The notes under the pieces were generated by a model that worked only from the letters and a program-made list of their open reading frames with translations, did no database searches and was not told where the DNA came from. A DNA stretch of 64,000 nucleotides, taken from positions 1,561,847 through 1,625,846 of the forward strand of contig NZ_CP062310.1 in the NCBI RefSeq assembly GCF_014876775.1. Reading direction: 5' to 3'. Positions 16,490 through 24,974 of this stretch are shown piece after piece. The position numbers and the translations under genes are program-made. This DNA is from Infirmifilum lucidum. GTDB lineage: Archaea; Thermoproteota; Thermoprotei; Thermofilales; Thermofilaceae. How positions within the stretch are numbered: position 1 is the stretch's first letter; the number at the start of each line of letters is the position of its first letter.

Positions 16490-17494
16490 ATGGCTGGTGG
16501 AGAATGGATTATGCGTCTCGAAGGGATTAGGGGCGGCTACTTGACGGGCTCTTTTTGGGAAGACTTTCTTGAGACCGTGAGCGGAGTTAACCTAGATATC
16601 TTCGAGAATGAGATTCTGGGGATTGCAGGGGAATCCGGGTGTGGAAAAACAACACTGCTCAGGATCATGTACGGCCACGTGGTAAAGCCGTTAGTGTTGA
16701 GGTCTGGTAGGGTTCTCTTGAGGGGAGAGAATGGAGTCTACGACTTGGCCTCGGTAGACTTGGAGGAGAGAAGGAAGCTCTGGTGGAGAGTGGTGGGCTA
16801 TATACCCCAGAATTCCATGAACATGCTTAATCCTGTAGAAAGAGTAAGGGATCACTTCCTGGAGATCTTGAAGCACCATGCAGGCATGGGAGAGAGGGAA
16901 GCTACCTCTGTTGCCACTAGATATGTTGAAGAGGTGGGGCTCTCGCGGGATGTGTTGAATGCATACCCTCACCAGCTTAGCGGAGGTATGAGGCAGAGGG
17001 TTGTTATAGCTCTCTCCCTCATGCTTAAGCCAAAGCTTGTATTAGCCGATGAGCCTACAACAGGGCTTGATGTTGTAGTTCAAAGGGGGGTTCTCCAGAC
17101 GCTTACCGAGAAGGTGAGGAGTTACGGTAGCAGCCTAGTAATTGTGAGCCATGATATTGGGATGCACACTATGGTAACTGACAGAATAGCTATCATGTAT
17201 GCAGGTAAGGTCGTTGAGGTAGGTAAGACAGTAGAAGTTATTAGAGAACCCCTCCACCCCTACACTAGAGCGCTCATCGAATCGCTCCCAAAGATAGGGG
17301 ACAAGAGGCTCAGGAAGGGTCTCCCGGGCATGCCGCCAGATTTTAAAAATCCTCCTAGTGGGTGTAGGTTCCACCCGAGGTGCCCTCTAGCAATGGATAT
17401 ATGTAAAGATAAAGAGCCACCGCTGGTTTCTCTTGGAAGTGGAAGGCTCGTAGCCTGTTGGCTCTATGGAGAAGGGGGTGTTGGAGTTGGCTGA
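16490..17494 (+). CDS. Oligopeptide ABC transporter ATPase, DppD-like
   Basis: A 334-residue cytosolic ATPase with Walker A GESGCGKTT, signature LSGGMRQRV, Walker B LVLADEPTTGLD and switch histidine SHDIG. The C-terminal oligopeptide-transporter domain carries cysteines CRFHPRCPLAMDIC and a later ACW, which in related proteins can bind an iron-sulfur cluster. It forms a heterodimer with the next ATPase and overlaps it by 29 bases. Confidence 0.92.
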   Translation: MAGGEWIMRLEGIRGGYLTGSFWEDFLETVSGVNLDIFENEILGIAGESGCGKTTLLRIMYGHVVKPLVLRSGRVLLRGENGVYDLASVDLEERRKLWWRVVGYIPQNSMNMLNPVERVRDHFLEILKHHAGMGEREATSVATRYVEEVGLSRDVLNAYPHQLSGGMRQRVVIALSLMLKPKLVLADEPTTGLDVVVQRGVLQTLTEKVRSYGSSLVIVSHDIGMHTMVTDRIAIMYAGKVVEVGKTVEVIREPLHPYTRALIESLPKIGDKRLRKGLPGMPPDFKNPPSGCRFHPRCPLAMDICKDKEPPLVSLGSGRLVACWLYGEGGVGVG

Positions 17495-18455
17495 GCTTCT
17501 CAGGCTTGAAAACGTGGAAAAGACGTTCAAGTATGGAATAGTCTTTGGCTTCAAGTTCAAAGCCCTCGACAGGGTAAGCCTTCAACTCGGCCAGAAGCCT
17601 ACAATCTACGCGCTGGCTGGAGAGAGTGGCTCAGGTAAAACTACGTTGGCTAGAGTTATCCTCAGAATGTTAAAGCCTGATTCAGGAAGAGTTCTCTACA
17701 AAGGGAGAGAAGTGTACAGCCTTAGGGGCAATGAGCTTAAATGGTTTAGGTCGGAGGTCCAGGCAGTATTTCAGAACCCATACGCATCATTCAATCCTCT
17801 CAGGAGAGTCTACTCCTACCTCCTCGATACAGCCATGCAACTAGGCGGAGTTAGAGATGAGAGGGAAGCTGAGGAACTCATAGAGAAGACTCTGCTCTCG
17901 GTCGGGCTTAATCCAGAGGATGTGAAAGGTAAGTATCCTTCTCAGTTCTCTGGTGGCCAGCTACAGAGAGTTGCTATAGCTAGAACCCTCATATCCAGGC
18001 CTAAGCTCATAGTAGCCGATGAACCTGTATCAATGTTAGATGCTTCTCTGAGAGCTAGCATCCTCGAGATATTCAAGAGGCTTAAGGAGAATATGGGGAT
18101 CTCCTTCCTCTACATAACCCACGACCTATCTACAGCCTACTATATAAGCGATGAGATAACCATAATGCTTAGAGGCTGGATTATTGAGAAGGGTCCTGTA
18201 GAGAAGGTTCTAGGCGAGCCCCTCCACCCCTACACGACTGCCCTCCTAGAGTCACTCGCAGAGCCAGATCTAGAGAAGAGGGCTAAGTGGCTCAACAGAG
18301 TAGAACTAGGAGGTATTGAGGAGAAAGAGTTCGTGGCCGGCGGGTGCAGGTATAGGCACAGGTGCCCTCTGGCATTCGAGAAGTGCTCCCAGGAGCCTCC
18401 TATGGTTTTCGTTAAAGATAGAGGTGTGTATGTTAAGTGTTGGCTCTACGCGTAG
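17466..18455 (+). CDS. Oligopeptide ABC transporter ATPase, DppF-like
   Basis: A 329-residue ATPase, second half of the heterodimer: Walker A GESGSGKTT, signature FSGGQLQRVAIA, Walker B LIVADEPVSMLD, and C-terminal cysteines CRYRHRCPLAFEKC with a final KCW. The start GTG/ATG lies within the previous gene (ATG 17466). It ends the AT-rich operon; the next DNA is GC-rich and holds a decayed gene on the other strand. Confidence 0.92.
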   Translation: MEKGVLELAELLRLENVEKTFKYGIVFGFKFKALDRVSLQLGQKPTIYALAGESGSGKTTLARVILRMLKPDSGRVLYKGREVYSLRGNELKWFRSEVQAVFQNPYASFNPLRRVYSYLLDTAMQLGGVRDEREAEELIEKTLLSVGLNPEDVKGKYPSQFSGGQLQRVAIARTLISRPKLIVADEPVSMLDASLRASILEIFKRLKENMGISFLYITHDLSTAYYISDEITIMLRGWIIEKGPVEKVLGEPLHPYTTALLESLAEPDLEKRAKWLNRVELGGIEEKEFVAGGCRYRHRCPLAFEKCSQEPPMVFVKDRGVYVKCWLYA

Positions 18456-18468
18456 CGACAAGGTCACT

Positions 18469-18960
18469 CTACGGCGGCTGGTCTATACTGGGTGCGTCTG
18501 TGCCCACAGTGTTCACTCCCTTGTCGGCTAGTAGCCTGGACGCGCCCCTCCCCGAGCCCTGGGTGGTCGAACCAGTCTGGCTTCCCGGCCTTGGAGTCGT
18601 AGCCCGTCAGGAAGAGCACGACCTATCCTGGGCCCAGCTCGTCCAGAACTCCGGCAAGCCTCTCCTCGAGGACTCCGACTCCTATTTCGGCCCTCTGCGG
18701 CAGATCCTGCACGTCCACCACGACCCACGTCCCCGTGAACCTCTCGAGCGGCACGGCGTCGATTGTCTCGGCGTTCTCCACGAAGTGGGCTGGCGAGTCG
18801 ACGTGAGTCGAGGTGTGCTCCATGAGCTGTAGGAGGTTAGGGTAGTAGCCGTTCCCGCGTGTAGTGATCCACGTGTAGACGATAGGGGTGGGTATCCCGG
18901 GAAGACGGGAGTCCCCGTTCTGATCTCCATCGTGGGGTCTACAATCTTCCTGGGCGTAAT
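18469..18960 (-). pseudogene. Decayed cyclase-family (kynurenine formamidase-like) gene
   Basis: Reading the minus strand, recognisable pieces follow in order but in different phases: MEIRTGTPVFPGYP, then TPIVYTWITTRGNGYY and MEHTSTHVDSPAHFV (a metal-binding H-x-x-T-H-x-D-x-x-x-H motif), then a TAG stop at 18623-18625 inside DELGPG*VVLFLTGYDSK, then in another phase LLADKGVNTVGTDAPSID. At least two frameshifts (near 18888 and 18545) and one nonsense codon break it. The C-terminus is missing and the remains stop 13 bases from the dppF stop codon, so the operon may have inserted into or next to it. Confidence 0.75.
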
Positions 18961-19075
18961 GTAGTAAGCTCTTCGGGTATTATAAGCTTGCGGAGGCTTG
19001 AACTGGGATGTTGAGGTGAAGTGGGCTGTCCTGTAGTCAGGCTTATAAGCTGAGCGGTGGCTGTTAATCGTAGTG

Positions 19076-19666
19076 ATGCTGAGTAGAGAGGCCCTGAAGG
19101 CGGAGATCCTCAGGCTACTCTAGGAGGACAGGGAGTTCCGGTACGCCGTAGCCGGCTTGGTAGGAGTGAAGGAGATTCTCGATAGGCTCGAGGAAAACAC
19201 GCAGGTGACCAAGGCCCTCCAGGAGCAAGTGGCCGAGCACTCGAGGGTGATAGCCGAGCACACCAGAGCCATACGGGATCTTTACAGGCTAGTCTCCGCG
19301 CTGGGCGCTAGGTGGGGTTTGCTCAGCGAGGAGGCTTTCCGGCTGGCGATGGCTGACCTCCTGCAAGGCTTCGGCGGGAGAGTCGAGGAGTGGGTCTCAT
19401 ACAACGAGGAGGGCCTCGTCTACGGGCAACCCTCCCCCGTCGAGGTAGACCTCGTAGTCAGGGACGGGGAGCACATACTCGTAGAAGTGAAGTCTAGTGT
19501 CTCGCGGGGCGACGTGTACGAGTTCTGGCGCGTCGCCCAGTTCTACGAGAGGAAGACTGGCATAAAGCCCAGGCTTGTCATAGTCTCACCCTCTGTCGAC
19601 AGCAGGGCCCAGCAAGCCGCCGAGAGGCTGGGAATCAAGGTGCTGTCTGGGGCGGAGGGCGTGTAG
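19076..19666 (+). pseudogene. PD-(D/E)XK-like protein (DUF3782-type) with in-frame TAG at codon 16
   Basis: The family-like N-terminus starts at ATG 19076 (LKAEILRLL) and continues EDREFRYAVAGLVGVKEIL, but a TAG at 19121-19123 separates them. The rest is one open frame ending in a nuclease-like core: a D in VEVDLVVRDG and LVEVKSS as E-x-K. A coiled coil occupies residues about 35-75. TTATAAGC at 19042-19049 is spaced for the 19076 start, not for the TTG restart at 19157 that would give a 169-residue product. Either a fresh nonsense mutation, a truncated but active form, or a sequence error. Confidence 0.6.
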
Positions 19667-19946
19667 TCTCTCCTTCCTAGCTCTCGGACTAAGCCCAGCT
19701 ATGTGTGTAGCGAAGTGCCGTTCCTGTTTCCAGTTCCTGGGGGCGTGCCTCTACCTCAGCAAACAGCTTATGCTTCATCCCTGTACGGTCAGGGGCCGTA
19801 GGTTCATCACTGTATATCTAGCGGTAGGAGGGCTCTTATTTCTTTACCGGAGGAGAAAAGCTAAATCCCTCCAATACTCTCTAATTCCTGGCGATGAGGC
19901 CTGGGGACCTCACTGAGGAGTGATGAGGCCGATTTGTGCCGATATG

Positions 19947-20465
19947 CTAGGGGACTAGCTCGTAGGAGTCCCCGCGGTGCAGGAAGAGCCTCGCGCCGGG
20001 GTGCAGCCTCCTCGCGGCCTCGAGCACGCCTGGCTCGTCGTCGTGGACTTCGGCGACATCGGGTATCCTCGCGAGCACGCTTGCCTTGAACTCGACGTCC
20101 CTCCTCCTGTCGCCCCTCGGCCTCATGCTCAGTATGACCTTCTCGACTGGGACGCCGAAGCCCGAGAGCTCCCGTAGGGTCACCCTGTAGAGCCTGTACG
20201 GCCTGCCGGTCAGCACGAGCACGACGCCCCTCCCCAACCTGTCAAGCAGTAGCCTGATCCCGACCTCGCGCGGCCTGTCTAGCGCGAGGAGCTCCTCCGA
20301 CAGGAACAACTCCCAGAACCTCTGCCTGGCCCAGGGCTCGAGCTCGTCCGGGGAGGACGCGCCCCTAGCCCCGACTCTCTCGAGGGCCTCCCGTAGGCGC
20401 TCGCTCGCGTCCACTAGGACGCCGTCCACGTCGAAGACATACACCCTGCCCGGCGGGAGCAACAT
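19947..20465 (-). CDS. HAD-superfamily phosphatase
   Basis: A 172-residue cytosolic hydrolase with all HAD motifs: FDVDGVLVDAS (nucleophile Asp and acid Asp), LTGRP (Thr), a lysine in EFKASVL, and VHDDEPGV (acidic metal ligands). The substrate is unknown. The gene diverges from the ABC exporter set, and both appear to be driven by one TATA element. The 280 bases downstream (19667-19946) show no supported gene. Confidence 0.85.
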   Translation of the reverse strand: MLLPPGRVYVFDVDGVLVDASERLREALERVGARGASSPDELEPWARQRFWELFLSEELLALDRPREVGIRLLLDRLGRGVVLVLTGRPYRLYRVTLRELSGFGVPVEKVILSMRPRGDRRRDVEFKASVLARIPDVAEVHDDEPGVLEAARRLHPGARLFLHRGDSYELVP

Positions 20466-20486
20466 ACAGTACCAGACCCTCCACCA

Positions 20487-20498
20487 GGTATTTAATCT
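20487..20498. promoter_or_regulatory. Single TATA element between divergent leaderless genes
   Basis: GGTATTTAATCT reads as a TATA box on both strands. Its centre (about 20493) is 26 bases from the ATG at 20465 on the minus strand and 25 bases from the GTG at 20518 on the plus strand. No other TATA-like sequence lies in the 52-base gap. Confidence 0.6.
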
Positions 20499-20517
20499 GG
20501 CGTGGAGTAGGTATCAC

Positions 20518-21051
20518 GTGGCGGGGAGGCTAATAGCGGCAAACGTGGCCCTCCTTACCCTGTTGTTTGTGATCCTCTCCTTCATCCACGACATCTACTA
20601 CCCAGAGGCCCCCCGCGGCGCAAGCACCGCAAGCCATGGTGCTACGCCCATCAACGGGAGCCTCGAGATTGAGGACGTGGAGTACGCGCTCCTCCAGGTC
20701 AACGACACGTACCAGGCGCACTTCCTGCTACAGGACTGCTCGGCTGAACGGGCAGTCGTCAACTTTACAGCAGTGCACGTCTTGACGGGGGAGGAGTACG
20801 CCGCCGCGTACGTCGTCAGGGGGAACGCCTGGAGCACCCCCGTATTCAGGGCCGGCAGGAGCGGCGTCTACAGGCTTCAGGCTAGAGTCGCGCTCGAGGG
20901 GGTCTCGGGCGGCCCCTGCGACGTCACGGTCAGGCACCTCACTAACCAGTCTCGTAGGGAGGCGTACCTCGGGAGCTACGTGCAGCTAGCCTTACTGATC
21001 GCCTCTACCATACTCGTGGTGGACTCCTATGCCCTACTCAGGCGCAAGTAG
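20518..21051 (+). CDS. Unknown membrane-anchored ectodomain protein of an ABC exporter operon
   Basis: A 177-residue protein with one N-terminal helix (about residues 5-24), an extracytoplasmic domain of roughly 125 residues with two cysteines and several N-x-S/T glycosylation sites, and a C-terminal helix (about 155-172). I do not recognise the family. It overlaps the permease gene by 23 bases and so is probably an accessory subunit of that exporter. GTG 20518 is set by the TATA element 25 bases upstream. Confidence 0.65.
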   Translation: MAGRLIAANVALLTLLFVILSFIHDIYYPEAPRGASTASHGATPINGSLEIEDVEYALLQVNDTYQAHFLLQDCSAERAVVNFTAVHVLTGEEYAAAYVVRGNAWSTPVFRAGRSGVYRLQARVALEGVSGGPCDVTVRHLTNQSRREAYLGSYVQLALLIASTILVVDSYALLRRK

Positions 21052-21769
21052 GAAGCTAGAGCTCCTGAAGTGGTACCTCAACTACCTCTACGCCTGGTCC
21101 ACGCTCTTCGCGATGTTCGCGGTCTACGTGCACCTGTACAACAGGTTTAAAACGGACGTGGGCTACTCGGGCTGTGTCTGGTGCATACTGCTCGAAGCGT
21201 CTACGAGCCCGGCAGAGTACTTCCTCTTCATAATACACGTCATACTCTTAACTGCCGTCTACTTCGGCTACGACGCGGAAGAGGGTTTCGAGTACGTGAG
21301 GTACCTGGCGGGCACCGGGAGGGCTGCGGCTCTCGCCCTGAAACTAGCCCTGGTAGGCTTCGCGTGCTCTACACCGCTCATAGCGGCTAAGGTCTTCATG
21401 GGCATAGTATGGGAGCCCTACGCGGCAACGATCCCGGTAGAGATGCTGGAGCAAGTCGCGGGCCTGGCTTTAAAGCTGTTCTTCTTCTCGGTGTACATAT
21501 CCTCCTTCGCCGCACTAGTGGCGCAAGTTTTGAGGAAGACGTCCTACACTATCTGGGCCCTCTCGACGTACTTCTACGTCTTCGAGACTATAAACCCCTA
21601 CCAGCCGTGGTCCCCCCTAAACGCACCCTACATGTACTACGTCGTTGTGTTGCCACAGTCCTCTATAGCCGAAGTAATACAGCAATTCTTCCCGAACGTC
21701 CTCGTCTTCATGCTCGCCCTCGCCGCGCTCTACGTCGTGTACTCGAGGGGTGAGGTGAAGTGGAGGTAG
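21029..21769 (+). CDS. ABC-2-like exporter permease
   Basis: A 246-residue membrane protein with about six hydrophobic helices, no binding-protein-type coupling loop, and a size like ABC-2 export permeases. It overlaps the ATPase gene by 10 bases, which is the strongest evidence for its role. Sequence identity to known permeases is not obvious by eye. Likely exports a peptide or lipid; see the secreted-protein genes that follow. Confidence 0.7.
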   Translation: MPYSGASRKLELLKWYLNYLYAWSTLFAMFAVYVHLYNRFKTDVGYSGCVWCILLEASTSPAEYFLFIIHVILLTAVYFGYDAEEGFEYVRYLAGTGRAAALALKLALVGFACSTPLIAAKVFMGIVWEPYAATIPVEMLEQVAGLALKLFFFSVYISSFAALVAQVLRKTSYTIWALSTYFYVFETINPYQPWSPLNAPYMYYVVVLPQSSIAEVIQQFFPNVLVFMLALAALYVVYSRGEVKWR

Positions 21770-22398
21770 TCGTGGCCGAGCACCTCTGGAAGAGGTTTGG
21801 GCCGACAGTGGCGCTCAGAGACGTCTCGCTGAGAGTCGAGGAGGGGGTCTACTTGCTCCTGGGCCCGAACGGATCCGGGAAGTCCACAATGCTTAAACTC
21901 GTAGTCGGCTTCTTGAAGCCCACGCGTGGACGCATAACAGTCCTCGGGTACACCCCGTGGCGCGACTACACGAGGCTGGGGGAGAGGGTCGCGTACGCCT
22001 TCGAGGGGATGCCGCTCCCCTGGTGGATGACGGGGAGGGAGTTCGTCGAGGGCTACTGCAGGCTGAGGGGCTGCGACGACGAGATGCTGGCGCAGGCATG
22101 CGGGAGGCTCGGAGTGCTGGACTACTGGGATAGGCCGATCTTCGGCTACTCCAGCGGGATGAAGAAGAAACTCCTACTCCTCATGGCGCTCGCCGCAAGA
22201 GCAGACCTATACGTCCTGGACGAGCCCTTCACGCTCCTCGACAGGAAGTCTCTGGAGGAGACATGCAGCCTCATAGCACAGCTCCCGGGCAAGGCCACAT
22301 TAATCGCGACCCACATCATACCCGACCCCGTGAAGGAAACGAAGCCCTCCGTGATCGAGTTCTACGAGGGGACAATCACTAACGTCAGGAGGGAGTAG
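21760..22398 (+). CDS. ABC transporter ATPase of the exporter
   Basis: A 212-residue ATPase with Walker A LLLGPNGSGKST, a degenerate signature YSSGMKKK, Walker B LYVLDEPFTLLD and switch LIATHI. Size and motifs match single-domain ATPases of ABC-2 exporters (drug, bacteriocin, polysaccharide). It is the third gene of the exporter operon; the first small secreted-protein gene starts 68 bases later with its own TATA box. Confidence 0.88.
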   Translation: MEVVVAEHLWKRFGPTVALRDVSLRVEEGVYLLLGPNGSGKSTMLKLVVGFLKPTRGRITVLGYTPWRDYTRLGERVAYAFEGMPLPWWMTGREFVEGYCRLRGCDDEMLAQACGRLGVLDYWDRPIFGYSSGMKKKLLLLMALAARADLYVLDEPFTLLDRKSLEETCSLIAQLPGKATLIATHIIPDPVKETKPSVIEFYEGTITNVRRE

Positions 22399-22466
22399 CC
22401 CTACTAAGGTGCGACTCTATTGGAGGAAAAATAAATAAGATGTTAGTACAATAGCATGTGACGGGA

Positions 22467-22910
22467 GTGCCGGGGCAGAGGCTCGTGATCTCAGTACTCG
22501 CGCTACTAATGTTCTCGGCCGCGGCCTTCGCAACGACGTGCAGTAGGGGCGTTGAAACATGGTCTGCCATACTCTCAGCACACGCATCAATAACTGGTAG
22601 CAGCCCCTACTCTGCGACAGGCTACGCTGCGGGCGTCGCCCGTGGAACTGATCTTGGGTGTATACTATGTCCTCTGCTTCGCGCTAATTTTGCAATAATT
22701 ACTTTGGGATCTGAGTTTGAAAGACCTCGGGATTCGTGGGGTCTTTTGTGTCCAGGGCACCAAGCGCGGTGGAGCTCTACAGGGGCTATTGGTAGCTGGG
22801 TCTATGCTTACACTTACACTCCTTGTGGCAATAAGGGGGTAGAAGTCACGGCATTCCTCTCGGGGTATTGTGCCACGTCGGTGGGCGTTGAGCAGTGTAC
22901 TGGAGGCTAA
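22467..22910 (+). CDS. Secreted cysteine-rich small protein, copy 1
   Basis: A 147-residue protein with a clear signal peptide (MPGQRLVISVLALLMFSAAAFA), then a mature part beginning TTCSRG with seven cysteines, rich in G, S, T, A and aromatic residues (WSSTGAIGSWVYAYTYTPC). I do not recognise it. GTG 22467 is chosen over 22458 because copy 2 starts at the matching place and AAATAAATAAG at 22428-22438 is spaced for it. Its last 16 bases overlap the start of the large surface-protein gene, and copy 2 has the same 16-base overlap. A peptide toxin, signal or surface-layer component are all possible. Confidence 0.65.
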   Translation: MPGQRLVISVLALLMFSAAAFATTCSRGVETWSAILSAHASITGSSPYSATGYAAGVARGTDLGCILCPLLRANFAIITLGSEFERPRDSWGLLCPGHQARWSSTGAIGSWVYAYTYTPCGNKGVEVTAFLSGYCATSVGVEQCTGG

Positions 22911-24322
22911 CTCTACTCGCTCTTTTTCTCCTCTTTCTCCTCGCCTACAGCAGTGCTGTAGCGGTTCCGAGCGGCAGCTACATGGTGTACAGGATCGACG
23001 CTCAAGAGAGTGGGTCTGGAGTACCACCTTTCGTGGGCGAAGAGGCCGTAGCTATAATCTCCAGGAACAACCCCAGAATCAAGTTGCTAGTACAACTAAG
23101 CAACTTCACTGATGGGTCGCACGAACAAGTCTGCTACATTGGGGCGGGGGGCGGCGAGATTAGAATTCATGTCCTGAGCGCTAACTCTAGCTTCTATACT
23201 GTGCAGTACGCGTTTATACTCTACAATGCTACACTCGCGTGTAAGCACGAAGCTCAAAGTCTAGGCCTCTTCAGGGGGGTTGAGTGGGTACATGAAGGCA
23301 ACTACCTGGTAGCACAGCCTAGAGCTTTGAATATCACGAGGTTACGCTACGTGTCTGCGCGGGACAACGGCGTCTACGATGAGGGCGGGAACCTGCTGGG
23401 GGAGTGGCTCTTCTGGCTACCAGAGGCAACGCTAAAGCAAGGCTACACCTTAGTCCTCGCGCACTTACACCCAGCTAAGATCTCTCCGGAGTTGAGCCTA
23501 GAGGGCTGTGGAGTGGCTGTCCTGCTGGGGGTGAACTTCTCCAAGGCAGTGAAAGGCCCCGGATACAGGGTTGGCAATGTAGTCATCCCGCCCACGAGCC
23601 TAGTCCAGGGCAGCACGGTGCGGTACGGCTTGCTCTACTCGCACGTAAAGTGCGAGGACAGGGCCTCAAGGGACTACGTTCTCTCACTCTACAGGACATA
23701 CGTCTCTCCACCTCCAGAGCTCAAGGAACACGTCGCGGATAACAGTATCTGGACAATCAACACGGCTATGACGTCTTTTAACGTGAGCGGCGCCGAGCGG
23801 AAGCCATGGAGGCTAGTGCCTAGTGAAACCACTACGAATGTCTCGGGGGTTAGGTGCGTAATTACAACCAAGGGGGCTGATGTAGAGCTCTCCGGGAGGC
23901 TATTCCTGGTGCCTCCTCTCCTCTACTCCTATGAGGCGCTCTGGGACAGGAGTACCGGCGTACTGGTCGAGCTGTCCCAAGAACTCACTGAATTCCTGTT
24001 TAGTAGCGAGACCCCGGCAGTACTCTCGGAGTACCTCGGCTTTGAAGGAAAAGACGCCATCTACACTCTACTCTGCTTAAACTGCTACCTCTCCGTCAGG
24101 CTCGTAGATACAAATGTCTTGAAGCCTCCGAGCTACCTGGGCTCTCCAGGGAGGCCTGACACGCGCGTGGAGACGGCCTTCACGGCACTCATACTAGTAG
24201 GTGTCTTAGCCTGTGCCACGGGTGCTATGGGGTACGCTAGGAGTATCCTGAAACAAGTGAGGACTAGGCATTGGATCAGCGTAGCTAGAGCACGAGAGAG
24301 AGTTGCAGGAGCAGAGAACTAG
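22895..24322 (+). CDS. Large type I membrane surface protein, copy 1
   Basis: A 475-residue protein with a signal peptide (to about residue 22, AVAVPSGSYMVYRI), an extracellular domain of about 400 residues with many N-x-S/T sites and several cysteines, one C-terminal helix (about 433-452) and a basic cytosolic tail. Unknown family; phrases such as YEALWDRSTGVLVELS recur in archaeal exported proteins. It is co-translated with the cysteine-rich protein, so the two probably act together at the cell surface, for instance as ligand and receptor or toxin and immunity. GTG 22895 is the start. Confidence 0.65.
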   Translation: MYWRLTLLALFLLFLLAYSSAVAVPSGSYMVYRIDAQESGSGVPPFVGEEAVAIISRNNPRIKLLVQLSNFTDGSHEQVCYIGAGGGEIRIHVLSANSSFYTVQYAFILYNATLACKHEAQSLGLFRGVEWVHEGNYLVAQPRALNITRLRYVSARDNGVYDEGGNLLGEWLFWLPEATLKQGYTLVLAHLHPAKISPELSLEGCGVAVLLGVNFSKAVKGPGYRVGNVVIPPTSLVQGSTVRYGLLYSHVKCEDRASRDYVLSLYRTYVSPPPELKEHVADNSIWTINTAMTSFNVSGAERKPWRLVPSETTTNVSGVRCVITTKGADVELSGRLFLVPPLLYSYEALWDRSTGVLVELSQELTEFLFSSETPAVLSEYLGFEGKDAIYTLLCLNCYLSVRLVDTNVLKPPSYLGSPGRPDTRVETAFTALILVGVLACATGAMGYARSILKQVRTRHWISVARARERVAGAEN

Positions 24323-24360
24323 TCCTCACCTAACCTCTAGGAGAGTACGGGCTTCTAGCC

Positions 24361-24465
24361 CTAGGCTCCTGCTTGCTTGAATGCAAGCTCGTCTACGCGT
24401 CTCAGCTTAAACCCGAAGGCTCTAGCGAGAGGCTCCGCCGTAACCTGCACGACTGGGTAGGGGCC
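24361..24465 (-). pseudogene. Duplicated fragment of the MetRS gene 3' end
   Basis: On the minus strand the sequence reads VTAEPLARAFGFKLRRVDELAFKQAGA then stop. The real MetRS at 26365 ends ATAESLARAFGFQLRRVDRLAFGQVEA and goes on 16 residues. The fragment lies directly after copy 1 of the surface protein, as the true gene lies after copy 2. It is the scar of the tandem duplication. Confidence 0.8.
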
Positions 24466-24532
24466 CCCAGCAGCCAGCTCTCCAAAAGAAAAGAATAAGT
24501 AAGTTTTCGATGTACAGTAATATAAATGGGGG

Positions 24533-24974
24533 ATGCCGAAACAGAAGCTTGTGTTTTTGTCGTTCATGCTGCTGTCGCTCTCGGCTGTAGCTTTTGCGAC
24601 AACATGCAATAGGAGCTCTTCGACGTGGGCTTCCTCGGTCTCGGCGCTCGCAACAATAACTGGTAGCGACCCTTACTCCTCGACAGGCTACGCTGCGGGC
24701 ATTGCCCGTGGAACTGATATTGGGTGTTTTATATGCCCTTCGAAGTTGGCATACATTAGGTTCATGAGCGAAGTCGACGTTCCATGGGAACATTGGGGGT
24801 AGTATGTGCCCATATTTGAGGGGGTCTTGGAGTTACTCTCCGGGAACCGCAGGCAGCTGGGTTGAGGCATACAGTTACACTGTGTGTAGCGATAATGGCG
24901 TAAAAGTAATAGCTTTCCTCTCGGGGTATTGTGCCACGTCAGTGGGCGTGTCTGGGCAATGCGCCGGAGGCTAG
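24533..24974 (+). pseudogene. Secreted cysteine-rich small protein, copy 2, frameshifted
   Basis: It starts MPKQKLVFLSFMLLSLSAVA FATTCNRS and matches copy 1 along its length, but the reading frame ends after 89 residues at TAG 24800-24802. The rest continues in another phase (MCPYLRGSWSYSPGTAGSW, then AFLSGYCATSVGVSGQCAGG) to TAG 24972-24974. Copy 1 has four G where this copy has five (24795-24799), so one extra G in the run explains the break. All seven cysteines are kept across the two phases. Could be inactivation, phase variation or programmed slippage. GAATAAGTAAG at 24493-24503 is the likely TATA box. Confidence 0.7.

Noticed and set aside
19701..19916. 71-residue frame between the nuclease-like and HAD genes
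   Set aside because: No promoter, no family-like pattern and mixed composition; probably chance.
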